In this document: in pieces, positions 8,658-17,520 of the stretch
Numbering within the stretch: the stretch's first letter is position 1
How the letters are laid out: every line of letters begins with the position of its first letter
NCBI RefSeq assembly: GCF_009687845.1
Contig: NZ_BLAD01000042.1
Coordinates: 146,010 to 210,009, forward strand
Source: Acrocarpospora corrugata
GTDB taxonomy: Bacteria > Actinomycetota > Actinomycetes > Streptosporangiales > Streptosporangiaceae
Length of the DNA stretch: 64,000 nucleotides
Reading direction: 5' to 3'
The notes under the pieces: model-generated
What the model saw: the letters and a program-made list of their open reading frames with translations, nothing else
What the model was told of the DNA's origin: nothing
The model's database searches: none
Translations under genes and position numbers: made by a program

Positions 8658-10759
8658 TGCACATCCTCATCGGAATGCTCATCGGCCTCATCTTCTGGGC
8701 CGCGCTGTTCGCACTGATGTGCATGGTGGGCCTGGTGCTGTTCCCGATCGCGCTGGTCGGGGCCACGGCGGTCGCGGTCACCGCCTACTGCCAGCAGGCC
8801 GGGGCCACGCTGCTGCCCGACACTTCGTACGGTCCCTCGCCGGTGGCCCGGCCCGACGGCGCGGACGGGCGGGAGCCCGCCTACCGGCACTACCTGGTCG
8901 CCCAGGTGTGGGCGGACTGCCGGTCGATCCTCGCCGGGTCGTCCCCGCTGATCCGCGGCAAGCTGGCCGCCGGGACCGGCTGGGCCACCCGCACGTTCGT
9001 CGGCACCGGGGAGCGGGCCTGGCTGCTGCTGCCGCTCTGGCTGGGCGTCACCCTCGGGATCGTGTCCTCGGTCGCGCCGGTCGCCGTGCTGGTTGTGCTG
9101 ATCGCGGCGGCGTACCTGGTCACGGTGGCGGTCGGGCTGTCGGCGTGGATCGTCTGCGTGGGCGTGTTGCGCGTGTTCGACCAGGTGCTCATGCTCGCGC
9201 GGCGGATCCTGCAGGCGTGCCCGTACGCGGGTTGCTACAAGCGGTTCACGTTGCCGGTGTACGCGTGCTCGACCTGTGGCGCGAAGCACGCGAAGCTGCG
9301 GCCTGACCTGGCCGGTGCGTTCTGGCACGTGTGCCAGTGCGGCACCCGGCTGCCCACCACGATCCTGCTCGGCCGATACCGGCTCCAGGCGCACTGCCCG
9401 GCCTGCGCACGCCGGCTGCCTGGCCGGATCGGCAGGGTCAGGATCGAGCCGGTGCCGCTGGTCGGCGGCCCGGACGCGGGCAAGACCACGTTCATGGCGC
9501 TGGCCGTGGACGCGCTGCACGACGCGGCCAACGCGGCCGGCGGCAGCGTGCTGTTCGCCGACACCGGCGACGAGAACACCTTCCGCCGGCTACGCCGCGA
9601 ACTCGCGGTCGGCAAGGTCAGCAAAACCCTCACCGAGCTGCCCAAAGGCGTCACTCTGGACGTCACGCTGCCGAAGGGCGGCAACCGCATCCTCTACCTG
9701 TTCGACCCGTCGGGCGAGCACCACACCGAGGCCAGCAAGGTCGAGGCGCTCGGCTACCTGGCCCAGGGCGAGGCGCTGATCCTGGTCATCGACCCGTTCG
9801 CGCTCCCGGCCGTCCAGGACCACCTGCTGGAGTCGGAGTCCAACCAGCTCAGGGCCAAGGGCGTGATCATGTCCAGGGAGGACCCGGCCGACACGTTCAG
9901 CCGGCTGCGCAACGAGCTGGCCGCCCGCGCCGACGGCGGCGGGCTGCGCCGGGTCTCGGTCGTCCTCACCAAGGCCGACCTGCTGCGCACCACCACCTCG
10001 GGGCGCGGCGTGGCGGACGACCTGCCCGGCTGGCTCGGCCTCATGGGCCTGGGCAGCCTGGTCCGCGAGCTGAAGAACCAGCGGGTGGAGGCGCGGTACT
10101 TCCTGTCCGGCCTGCCGCCGGACTCGGCCGGGATCACCCGCCTGTTCGGCTGGCTGACCGGCCTGCGCCTCACCGAGACGGCGGGCTCCGGCGCGACCAG
10201 CGAGTTTCAGACCGGCGAACTCCGCCGGCCGTGGCAGGCTCAGGCCCGCCCGGAGGGCCGCCCGCCGCTGAGCTACCTGATCACCCGCCGCGGCCTCGCC
10301 GCGGTCACCGTGCTGCTCTCGGTCTCGATGATCATCCTGCTGAGCCTGACGATCATCTCCGCCGGAATGCCGCAGGAGCCGCAGTACGCCCCGGTAGAGC
10401 CCGTCCAGATGGCGCTGGTGAGCGTCCCGGCGCCGAAGGAGTACGCCGGACGCTGGAGCGGCAAGCTGCGGAGCGACGGGGAGACCGTCACGCTGACGCT
10501 GCGCGCGAACAAGAGCACGGGCACCGTGCGCTTCACGAACCTGAAGTGCACGGCGTCGGTGTCCGTGCAGCGGGACAACCTGGCGCCGGACCGGCTTCAA
10601 CTGTTCGCCGAGGCGGCCGCGAACGCGAACGCCGGCTGCCCGAACGCCCTGTGGTTCACCCTGGCGAAGATCTCCAAGCGCAAGATCGACGCCCGGATTT
10701 TCGACAATCCGAGCAGCGCCGTCCCGCTCGCCGCCGCCGTCCTCACCTTGCGGGATTGA
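8657..10759 (+). CDS. Membrane-anchored zinc-ribbon GTPase
   Basis: This 700-residue protein has hydrophobic segments at about 3-43 and 121-168, followed by four Cys pairs (188/193, 204/207, 226/228, 247/250) suitable for two zinc ribbons. The GTPase domain has Walker A GGPDAGKTT (270-278), DPSGE as a G3-like motif (350-354) and TKAD as G4 (438-441). A further membrane helix lies at about 547-568. A C-terminal beta-rich tail (about 590-700), with two Cys, would then lie outside the membrane. It pairs with the cytosolic GTPase and GAP1 just upstream. Its role as the membrane effector or sensor of the system is inferred. It ends 17 nt inside the convergent FKBP gene. Confidence 0.75.
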   Translation: MHILIGMLIGLIFWAALFALMCMVGLVLFPIALVGATAVAVTAYCQQAGATLLPDTSYGPSPVARPDGADGREPAYRHYLVAQVWADCRSILAGSSPLIRGKLAAGTGWATRTFVGTGERAWLLLPLWLGVTLGIVSSVAPVAVLVVLIAAAYLVTVAVGLSAWIVCVGVLRVFDQVLMLARRILQACPYAGCYKRFTLPVYACSTCGAKHAKLRPDLAGAFWHVCQCGTRLPTTILLGRYRLQAHCPACARRLPGRIGRVRIEPVPLVGGPDAGKTTFMALAVDALHDAANAAGGSVLFADTGDENTFRRLRRELAVGKVSKTLTELPKGVTLDVTLPKGGNRILYLFDPSGEHHTEASKVEALGYLAQGEALILVIDPFALPAVQDHLLESESNQLRAKGVIMSREDPADTFSRLRNELAARADGGGLRRVSVVLTKADLLRTTTSGRGVADDLPGWLGLMGLGSLVRELKNQRVEARYFLSGLPPDSAGITRLFGWLTGLRLTETAGSGATSEFQTGELRRPWQAQARPEGRPPLSYLITRRGLAAVTVLLSVSMIILLSLTIISAGMPQEPQYAPVEPVQMALVSVPAPKEYAGRWSGKLRSDGETVTLTLRANKSTGTVRFTNLKCTASVSVQRDNLAPDRLQLFAEAAANANAGCPNALWFTLAKISKRKIDARIFDNPSSAVPLAAAVLTLRD

Positions 10760-11660
10760 GACCCGCGTCGAGGACGTCGATGACGTAGCTGACGACCCGG
10801 CCCTGCGGCACGATGACGCCGCCGGTGGTGATGGTGAAGCCGGGCTTGGGCTGGGCCACCAGCAGGACCCGGCTGCCGGTCCTGACGCCGGTGAGGCCCT
10901 CCACCCAGCCGGGCGGGACCGAGTTCTCCGCGAGCAGGAACCCGTTGGGGCCGCCCCGGGAGTAGGAGGCGTCGGTGGGGGTGGCGTCACCCCAGGGCGT
11001 GGTGACGTACTGGACGACGACGGTCGAACCCGCCTGAACTTTGGGCCCCGAACCCTTCCGCAGGGTACGGACGGTGAGGGCCTGCGGCGGGCTCTTGGGG
11101 AAGCTGCCCGGGGACGGCGGGAAGCCGCCGACCATCGGCAGGGTGGGGCCGCCGTCGACCTTCCTGGTGCCGCCACCGACGTTGGCCGTGGGCGCGTACG
11201 AGCCGATGATGTCGAACACGATGACCAGGGTCTCCGACGGCGAGATGCCGGACGGAGCCATGCCGCCGGGGCCGAAGCCCTGCGCGGCGGGGCTGACCAG
11301 GACGACCCTGCTGCCCGCCTTCCGGCCGGTCAGGGCGGCGGTCCAGGTCTCCGAGACGTGCTGGCCGTCCATGGTGACGGTGGTGGGCTGCTTGAGGTCG
11401 TGGGTGCTCAGGTAGGTGTTGCCGTTGCGCCACAGCCGGATGTCGGCGTGCGTGATGACGGCCTGGTCCTTCCGAACGACCGGTCCCCGGCCCTCGGTGA
11501 GGACCTGGATGGTCGGTTTGACCGGTGGCGACCCGGACAGCACCACCGTGGGTCTGGCGCCGAACTCACCGCTGACCTTGGGGGTGCCCGGGGTTTCGGG
11601 AGATTGCCCGCAGGCGGGCGCGAGCAGGAACAGGAACGTGAAAGGCAGCAACCGGCGCAC
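10743..11660 (-). CDS. Lipoprotein with two FKBP-type prolyl isomerase domains
   Basis: This 305-residue protein begins with a signal peptide ending in LLAPACGQ, a slightly irregular lipobox, so it is probably an envelope lipoprotein. Two FKBP-like modules follow (about 45-155 and 190-300), each with elements such as VSETWTAALTGRKAGSRVVL and PPGWVEGLTGVRTGSRVLL that align with the FKBP core. FKBPs catalyse cis-trans isomerisation of Xaa-Pro bonds, here probably for exported proteins. The GTG start at 11660 sits inside a perfect 10-bp inverted repeat, see the hairpin entry. It is convergent with the membrane GTPase, overlapping it by 17 nt. Confidence 0.8.
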   Translation of the reverse strand: MRRLLPFTFLFLLAPACGQSPETPGTPKVSGEFGARPTVVLSGSPPVKPTIQVLTEGRGPVVRKDQAVITHADIRLWRNGNTYLSTHDLKQPTTVTMDGQHVSETWTAALTGRKAGSRVVLVSPAAQGFGPGGMAPSGISPSETLVIVFDIIGSYAPTANVGGGTRKVDGGPTLPMVGGFPPSPGSFPKSPPQALTVRTLRKGSGPKVQAGSTVVVQYVTTPWGDATPTDASYSRGGPNGFLLAENSVPPGWVEGLTGVRTGSRVLLVAQPKPGFTITTGGVIVPQGRVVSYVIDVLDAGLNPAR

Positions 11661-11688
11661 TTTTCAATCCTCTGAGGTGTGCGCCGGT
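11651..11688 (-). promoter_or_regulatory. Hairpin that encloses the start codon of the FKBP lipoprotein gene
   Basis: Read on the minus strand, ACCGGCGCAC (11688-11679) pairs perfectly with GTGCGCCGGT (11660-11651). The second arm begins with the GTG start codon itself. The 18-nt loop carries the ribosome-binding site AGAGGA. In mRNA the start codon would be locked in a GC-rich 10-bp stem, which could limit initiation. Confidence 0.5.
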
Positions 11689-11865
11689 CGGTGCTTTTCC
11701 CACGGGCGGGCTTGCCGGAAGCGTTGCCCGCCGATATTGGTTCCATGAGGAACGACGCGGCCGCGAAACCGCGCGAAGGAATGTCAACGCGTCAGGGATG
11801 ACGCGGGTCAGATGTCGCTATGTCTGTTCGCGCGGTGACTTACCTGCGCGATCTGGGCGATGTGG

Positions 11866-13011
11866 CTACTTGGCCGGGGTCAGGGCGGCGGGGACGGCGT
11901 CCACGATGGGCGCCGGCTGCTGCTGTTCCTGCTTCTCCTGGACGTCCGCGGGGCAGCGCGCCTCGCGGCCGGGCGAGGAGGCGCACGGGAGCACGACCGG
12001 CGTGACCGGGCCGATCGGGCCGACCGGGGTGGTGTTCAGGACGGCCGCGTGGCCCACGGTGAGGTCGGCGGCGTTGGTGCCCAGCACGCTGGCGTGGATG
12101 GCGTTGATGTAGCCGCTCGCCGCGATCGGGTTGTACTGGTAGGTGCTCCGGCCGGGAGCCAGCGTGCCGGTGCCGTTGGGGTTGGTGGTGACCTGCTCGT
12201 TGGTGGTGACGATGGCCAGCGGCGGGCCGAACGGGGTGGGGATCTCCACGCCGAAGTTGGCGGGCCACTTGGCCGGGATGTCGATGAACTTCTTGCCGAA
12301 GCTGGCGATGAAGCCGTGCGCGAAGTTGCCGGCGAACTCGACGGGCTTGCCAGGGACCGAACGGGCCGACACCGCGATGCCCTCCACGTGCACACGCAGC
12401 GGCGAGGAGTCACGCAGTTCGGTCCAGGACGGGGAGACGCCGGGACGGAATGGGTTGATCTTGTTGAACAGGCCGCCGATGGCGCCGGCCGCGCCGGTCA
12501 CGAAGCTGAATCCGGGGATGCCCGGCAGGCCGACGTCGATCATCGCGCCGCCCGCCTCGGCGTACGCGGCGCACGGCGCCGGCACGTCGTCGCCGCTGAT
12601 CTCGGTGGACGGGAGGGCGTTGCCGATGGCCTTGGCGTAGAAGGCGGACGCCTGGCCGAAGGAGAGGCCCGGGGTGAGCCGGGTCGGGTCGGGGATCTTC
12701 AGGTCGATCAGGGCCTTGCCGCCCGCGGTCTTCCTGGCCTGGCCGAACTCGGGGTAGTGCGCCTGGAACAGGGTGGTGTTGACGATGCCGCCCAGGCCCT
12801 TCAGCCGGGCGATCCAGGCGTCCGACTGCACGCACTCGGGCAGGGCCATGACCGTGCCCCAGTTGGAGACGTCCTTCGGGTCGCCGCGCATCACTTCGGG
12901 CACGCCCGTGTCGGCGTACGCCTGCGTGACCGGCACCGCACTCATGATCATCCCAGCGGTGACGACCGCGGCCAGGGCGCCGGCGCGCCGGAAGTAGATG
13001 TGACCTCGCAT
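11866..13011 (-). CDS. Secreted protein of unknown function
   Basis: This 381-residue protein has a Sec signal peptide (Arg-rich start, hydrophobic stretch, cleavage likely after TQAYA near residue 33). The mature part is rich in Gly, Pro and Asn with no repeated domain and few Cys. It ends in a Gln/Pro/Ala-rich tail, possibly a flexible C-terminus. I do not recognise the family. The last 50 residues contain VGPIGPVTPV-type low-complexity runs. It lies between glgB and the FKBP lipoprotein on the same strand, with a separate 160-nt upstream region, so it is probably transcribed alone. Confidence 0.7.
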   Translation of the reverse strand: MRGHIYFRRAGALAAVVTAGMIMSAVPVTQAYADTGVPEVMRGDPKDVSNWGTVMALPECVQSDAWIARLKGLGGIVNTTLFQAHYPEFGQARKTAGGKALIDLKIPDPTRLTPGLSFGQASAFYAKAIGNALPSTEISGDDVPAPCAAYAEAGGAMIDVGLPGIPGFSFVTGAAGAIGGLFNKINPFRPGVSPSWTELRDSSPLRVHVEGIAVSARSVPGKPVEFAGNFAHGFIASFGKKFIDIPAKWPANFGVEIPTPFGPPLAIVTTNEQVTTNPNGTGTLAPGRSTYQYNPIAASGYINAIHASVLGTNAADLTVGHAAVLNTTPVGPIGPVTPVVLPCASSPGREARCPADVQEKQEQQQPAPIVDAVPAALTPAK

Positions 13012-13049
13012 GAGGTAGCACTCCTCTTATGTGGAAATATCTGGAAGCT

Positions 13050-13098
13050 CTGGAATGCACATCTCGCCGCTATTGCGGCGAGACACTTTCCATTCCAG
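13050..13098 (-). promoter_or_regulatory. Nested inverted repeat between glgB and the secreted-protein gene
   Basis: The outer arms CTGGAATG (13050-13057) and CATTCCAG (13091-13098) enclose the inner arms TCTCGCCG (13062-13069) and CGGCGAGA (13076-13083) with a six-base loop. All four arms pair perfectly. It lies 77 nt past the glgB stop and 39 nt before the secreted-protein start, so it could terminate glgB or form a structured 5' leader. The surrounding 160 nt are noticeably AT-richer than the genes. Confidence 0.5.
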
Positions 13099-13174
13099 AC
13101 ATCACCACGAAAGAGTGCAGTCGAACTCTAATGTACGCTAACAAACGCCAAGGCCATTCATTTCGCCTATTTAA

Positions 13175-15355
13175 TTAAATGTCGGAAATTTCCGATTTGT
13201 GCCGAAGCCAGACGGCGCCCAGCGGGGGCACCCGGAGGCGGGCCGAGCAGGGCTGGCCGTGGTGCGGGAGGTCGGTCGCGGTGACCTCGCCGAGGTTGCC
13301 TACGCCGCCGCCGGCGTACTCGTACGCGTCGGTGTTGAGGACCTCCTCCCAGTGGCCCGGCCGCGGCAGGCCGAGGTGGTAGTCCTCGTGCGGGCTGCCG
13401 GAAAAGTTGGCCACGCAGGCGAGAACCGAGCCGTCAGAGCCGTACCTGAGGAAGGAGAATACGTTCCCCGGCGCGTCGTCGGCGTCGATCCAGCTGAATC
13501 CGTCAGGGGTGAAATCCTGCGAATACAGGGCAGGCGTCGCCGTGTACACCCGGTTCAGGTCCCGGATCAGGCGCTGCACGCCCTGGTGGAAGTCGAAATC
13601 CAAGACCCACCAGTCGAGTCCCCGCGATTCCGACCATTCCGAGCCCTGGCCGAACTCGCCGCCCATGAAGAGCAGTTGTTTGCCGGGATGCGCCCACATG
13701 AACGCGTAGAGCGCGCGCAGGCCGGCGAACCGCTGCCATTCGTCGCCGGGCATCTTGGCCAGCAGCGAGCCCTTCAGGTGCACCACCTCGTCGTGCGAGA
13801 GGGGCAGCACGAAGTTCTCGGTGAAGGCGTACATGAGCGAGAACGACAGCTGGTGGTGATGGTACTGGCGGAACACCGGCTCGTGCGCCATGTAGGCGAG
13901 CGTGTCGTGCATCCAGCCCATGTTCCACTTGAACCCGAAGCCGAGCCCGCCCAGGTGCACCGGCCGGGACACCCCGGGCCAGGCGGTGGACTCCTCCGCG
14001 ATCGTCACGATCCCGGGGGCCTCCCGGTAGGCGAGCGTGTTCATCTCCTTGAGGAACTCGATCGCGTCCAGGTTCTCCCTGCCGCCGTAGATGTTCGGCT
14101 TCCACTCGCCTTCGCGGCGCGAGTAGTCCAGGTAGAGCATCGACGCCACCGCGTCCACCCGGAGCCCGTCCACGTGGAACTCGCGCAGCCAGTAGACCGC
14201 GTTGGCGACCAGGAAGTTGCGCACCTCCAGGCGGCCGAAGTCGAAGACGTAGGTGCCCCAGTCGGGGTGCTCGCCGCGCTCCGGGTCGGCGTGCTCGTAG
14301 AGCGGGGTGCCGTCGAAGCGGGCCAGCGCCCAGTCGTCCATCGGGAAGTGCGCGGGCACCCAGTCGACGATCACGCCGATCCCCGCCTGGTGCAGCGTGT
14401 CGACCAGGAACCGGAAGTCGTCCGGGCTGCCGAACCGCGAGGTCGGGGCGTAGTAGGAGGTCACCTGGTAACCCCAGGAGCCGCCGAACGGGTGCTCGGC
14501 GACCGGCATGAACTCGACGTGGGTGAAACCCAGATCCTTGACGTACGCGGTGAGTTGCTCGGCCAGTTCCCGGTAGGACAGGCCCGGCCGCCACGATCCG
14601 AGATGGACCTCGTAGGTGCTCATCGGCTCGGCCAGCGCGTCCCGCGCCGACCGGTCGGCCAGCCACTCCTCGTCGTTCCAGACGTAGTCGGTGGCGTCGA
14701 CCACCGAGGCGGTCAGCGGCGGGATCTCGGTCCGCCGGGCCATCGGGTCGGCCTTGCTCCGCCACACCCCGTCCACGCCGAGAATCTCGAACTTGTACTG
14801 CGCGCCCGCCGCCACCCCCGGGATGAACAGCTCCCACACCCCCGACCGGCCCAGCGACCGCATCGGATGGCCGCCGCCGTTCCAGTGGTTGAAGTCGCCG
14901 ATGACCCGCAGGCCGAGCGCGTTCGGCGCCCACACCGCGAAAGCCGTACCCGTCTCGCCGTCGTGGTCGAGCACCCGCGCGCCCAGTACCTCCCAGAGCC
15001 GCTCGTGCCGCCCCTCGCCGATCAGGTGCAGGTCGACTTCACCGAGCGTGGGCCAGTGCCGGTACGGATCCCCCGCCTCGTACGGCTCCCCGCCCGGATA
15101 GGTCACCCGCACCCGGTACGCCGGAATCTTGTCCAGCCCCGGCAACGCCACCTCGAACACCCCGAGCGCGACATGCCGCAGCTCGGACGCGGAACCGTCG
15201 ACCAGCGCCTCGACCTTCTCCGCGAACGGCCGCAGAACCCGGATGACGACCCCGTCGGCGGTCAGATGACCACCCAGAATCGAATGCGGATCATGATGCG
15301 CACCCCCGGCCAGCCGATCCAAATCCTTGCGTGTCTGGTCGTTTACCACTGTCAC
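13175..15355 (-). CDS. glgB: 1,4-alpha-glucan branching enzyme
   Basis: This 726-residue enzyme makes alpha-1,6 branches in glycogen. It shows an N-terminal CBM48/E-set region ([12 protein letters not shown] near residue 20; FAVWAPNA), then the GH13 barrel. Catalytic motifs are visible: [11 protein letters not shown] carries the nucleophile Asp, TIAEEST the acid/base Glu, and PLSHDEVVH the transition-state Asp. The length and order match bacterial GlgB. The start is GTG at 15355 (MTVVNDQT). No other glg gene is adjacent; the upstream 126 nt to the divergent membrane gene should hold its promoter. Confidence 0.95.
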   Translation of the reverse strand: MTVVNDQTRKDLDRLAGGAHHDPHSILGGHLTADGVVIRVLRPFAEKVEALVDGSASELRHVALGVFEVALPGLDKIPAYRVRVTYPGGEPYEAGDPYRHWPTLGEVDLHLIGEGRHERLWEVLGARVLDHDGETGTAFAVWAPNALGLRVIGDFNHWNGGGHPMRSLGRSGVWELFIPGVAAGAQYKFEILGVDGVWRSKADPMARRTEIPPLTASVVDATDYVWNDEEWLADRSARDALAEPMSTYEVHLGSWRPGLSYRELAEQLTAYVKDLGFTHVEFMPVAEHPFGGSWGYQVTSYYAPTSRFGSPDDFRFLVDTLHQAGIGVIVDWVPAHFPMDDWALARFDGTPLYEHADPERGEHPDWGTYVFDFGRLEVRNFLVANAVYWLREFHVDGLRVDAVASMLYLDYSRREGEWKPNIYGGRENLDAIEFLKEMNTLAYREAPGIVTIAEESTAWPGVSRPVHLGGLGFGFKWNMGWMHDTLAYMAHEPVFRQYHHHQLSFSLMYAFTENFVLPLSHDEVVHLKGSLLAKMPGDEWQRFAGLRALYAFMWAHPGKQLLFMGGEFGQGSEWSESRGLDWWVLDFDFHQGVQRLIRDLNRVYTATPALYSQDFTPDGFSWIDADDAPGNVFSFLRYGSDGSVLACVANFSGSPHEDYHLGLPRPGHWEEVLNTDAYEYAGGGVGNLGEVTATDLPHHGQPCSARLRVPPLGAVWLRHKSEISDI

Positions 15356-15505
15356 TCCTCGACTAACCGGCCGCCGCTCCTACCCTGCCCCAGAACCCCG
15401 CGCACACCCACCCCCCGCGCCCGAAAGATTCATTTCACTGCGCGGACCGGAGCACGTGAACCCCGATGAAGTGATCGAAATTTGATCATCAAGGAGGACA
15501 TGTCC

Positions 15506-16254
15506 GTGACCAGATATCGCTTCTGGGTCGTCGGGGTGCTCCTCGCCGGCGGGTACGCCTTGATCTTCGCAGCGACGACCGCCTACCTCAATCTCGTCGG
15601 CGACGACCTGCCCATGTGGCTGATCGCGCAGACCTGGTACGCGCCGTTCGACGATCCCGCGATCTTCGCGGTGCCACGGCTCGTGACGGCGGCGCTCACG
15701 GTATGGGGGTTATGGCAGATCTCCCGGGGGCCGACCAAGGACACGCTCCCCTTGCGGTCGCCTCGAAGGACCGGTGGCGTCGACGGTCTGCGCCGCACGC
15801 TCTACGAACTCCCTCTTGGCTGCTCCTGATCCTGATCGCCCAGTGGCGGGACGGCCGGTGGACCTGGCGAGCATTGTGGCCCGGTTGGGCCGGTTTCGTG
15901 GCAGCGCATCTGATCTGGTGGTACCTGCTGGACCTGCCTTCTTTCGTCACGATTTCCGGAATCGCCTGGGAGTTGATTCTCCAGTTCGGCGGCGTGGCCG
16001 GGATCCTCTTCGCGCTCTGGCAGGTGCGGTCGGCGCACGAACTAGCCGACAGGCCGGTAACGGGAGCGGAGCCGTACCAGGGGGGACCTGGTGGCGTCGA
16101 TGTAGTCGACGGACAGGACGGCGGCGAGGAAGAGGGTGTGGTCGCCGGCCGGGACGACTCTGGTGGTCTCGGCTTCGAGGGCGGCCACGCCGCCGTCGAC
16201 GATGAGCGCCTCGGAGAGGGAGCCGCGGTGGTGCGGGGTGCCCGCGAGCAGTAG
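15506..16254 (+). pseudogene. Membrane protein gene broken by a frameshift
   Basis: From GTG 15506 (Shine-Dalgarno AAGGAGG at 15490-15496) a hydrophobic protein reads MTRYRFWVVGVLLAGGYALI and onward, with two or three helices, until TGA 15827-15829. From about 15750 the reading shifts by -1 into a frame with clear membrane segments (SWLLLILIAQW, GWAGFVAAHLIWWYLLDL, ILQFGGVAGILFALWQV). Joining them gives one multi-helix protein of about 180 residues. The second frame then runs on, antisense to the flavin-reductase gene, to 16254; its real end may be near 16045. A one-base deletion, real or a sequencing error, near 15750-15800 explains this. Family not recognised. Confidence 0.5.
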
Positions 16255-16521
16255 CCGCGCGCCCGGCCGGCCGGGGGTGGCGAAGCGGGAGGCGATGGTC
16301 TGCTGGCCGTCGGCGAGCAGGCTGGCCGCCCAGCGGTCGCGGCGGAGCAGGAGTTCGGTCAGGTAGCTGGACGAGGTGAGGCTGACCAGGATCAGCGGCG
16401 GCTCTGCGGACACCGACAGCAGGGTGCTGACCGTGTTGCCCACGTCGTCCCTGTCGTCCTTGACGGTGACCACGGCCACCCCGCCGGCCAGTTGCGCCAT
16501 CGCCTCGGTGAACTCGCTCAC
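16042..16521 (-). CDS. Flavin-reductase-like domain protein
   Basis: This 159-residue protein shows the flavin reductase/FMN-binding split-barrel pattern: AQLAGGVAVVTVKD, NTVSTLLSVSAEPPLILVSL and WAASLLADGQQTIASRFA. Such proteins bind FMN and either reduce flavin for a monooxygenase or act as small oxidoreductases. It uses a GTG start at 16521. No partner oxygenase lies beside it, so the electron acceptor is unknown. It is separated from the osmoprotectant operon by a strong terminator hairpin and meets the broken membrane gene head-on. Confidence 0.8.
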   Translation of the reverse strand: MSEFTEAMAQLAGGVAVVTVKDDRDDVGNTVSTLLSVSAEPPLILVSLTSSSYLTELLLRRDRWAASLLADGQQTIASRFATPGRPGARLLLAGTPHHRGSLSEALIVDGGVAALEAETTRVVPAGDHTLFLAAVLSVDYIDATRSPLVRLRSRYRPVG

Positions 16522-16525
16522 CCGA

Positions 16526-16559
16526 GGAACCCTAGCCCTCGGGTGAGGGCCAGGGTTCC
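16526..16559 (-). terminator. Terminator of the osmoprotectant ABC operon
   Basis: GGAACCCT (16526-16533) pairs with AGGGTTCC (16552-16559), and GCCCTC (16535-16540) with GAGGGC (16545-16550), giving a 14-bp stem with a single A-C mismatch and a 4-nt loop. It lies 10 nt beyond the binding-protein stop. No U-tract is evident, as is common in high-GC actinomycetes. Confidence 0.7.
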
Positions 16560-16568
16560 GGTGGTGGG

Positions 16569-17483
16569 TTAGAGCAGGCCGTTGGCAGTCAGCCAGTCCT
16601 TGGCGACGACCGGCGGGTCGTCCTTGTCGACGGCGATCTTCTTCATCATGTCGAGCAGGCCCTGGGTGGTGAGCTTGGACGAGATGGCGTCCAGGGTGGA
16701 CTTCACGGTGTCGTCCACGCCGGCCTTGAAGACCAGCGGGGTGACGTTCTCGGCCGCGAAGGCGCTCTTGTTGTCCTCAAGGGAGACCAGGTCGTTGAGG
16801 ATGATCTTGGGGTCGGTGGTGAAGACGTTGCCGACCTGGATGGTGCCGCTCTTGATGGCGTCGGCGGTGGTGGCGCCGGTGGGCTCCCACTGCTTGAACT
16901 CCAGGCCGTAGACGGTCTTGAAGTTCTCCTCCTGGCGCTCCTTGAACTCCGGCGGGCCGCCGACGATGAAGTCCTTGGAGACCTTGGCCAGGTCCTCGAT
17001 GGTGGTCAGGCTGTTCTTGGTGGCGGTCTCCTTGCTGACCGTCAGCGAGTTGTTGTCCTGGGCCGCCGCGGGGGCCAGAACCTGCAGCTCGGGCGGGAGT
17101 GCGGTGCCCAGCGCGGCCACCACGTCGGTGGTGCTCTTGGCGGTGGCGTTCTTGTCGACGAAGGCCAGCAGCGAGCCGATGTACTCCGGCAGGATGGTCA
17201 GGCCGCCGGTCTTGATCTGGTCGTAGACGATCTCGCGGCTGCCGATGTTGGGCTTCTCGGTGACGGTGACGCCCTTGGCCTGGAGGGCCTGGGCGTAGAT
17301 GGAGGCCAGCAGCACGCTCTCGGGGAAGTCGAACGAGCCGATGGTGACGCTGGCGGCGGCCGGCGCCGAACCCCCCGTACTGGCCGCCGTGGTCGGAGTG
17401 GCTTGAGTGAGCGGATCGGATCCGCCGCCGCACGCGGACAAGGCGAACACCGCGGCGACCGCGGTGGCGATGAGACGTTTCAC
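16569..17483 (-). CDS. Osmoprotectant ABC importer, substrate-binding lipoprotein
   Basis: This 304-residue protein has a lipoprotein signal with lipobox LSAC (Cys 18), then a Ser/Thr/Ala linker. The mature domain is of the OpuAC/ProX type: IGSFDFPESVLLASIYAQAL, KPNIGSREIVYDQIKTG and LTILPEYIGSLLAF are signature stretches of glycine betaine/choline-binding proteins of the OsmF/OpuCC group. It is the last gene of the importer operon, 37 nt after the second permease. The exact ligand (betaine, choline, carnitine or ectoine) cannot be read from sequence. Confidence 0.9.
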   Translation of the reverse strand: MKRLIATAVAAVFALSACGGGSDPLTQATPTTAASTGGSAPAAASVTIGSFDFPESVLLASIYAQALQAKGVTVTEKPNIGSREIVYDQIKTGGLTILPEYIGSLLAFVDKNATAKSTTDVVAALGTALPPELQVLAPAAAQDNNSLTVSKETATKNSLTTIEDLAKVSKDFIVGGPPEFKERQEENFKTVYGLEFKQWEPTGATTADAIKSGTIQVGNVFTTDPKIILNDLVSLEDNKSAFAAENVTPLVFKAGVDDTVKSTLDAISSKLTTQGLLDMMKKIAVDKDDPPVVAKDWLTANGLL

Positions 17484-17520
17484 GGGATATTCCCTTCGAA
17501 ATCGGGAGGTTAAGTAGAGA

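Noticed and set aside
16043..16045. TAG in the first frame of the broken membrane gene at exactly the neighbour's stop
   Set aside because: Interesting as a possible original end, but an earlier stop in that frame and the hydrophobic second frame make the coincidence uncertain.
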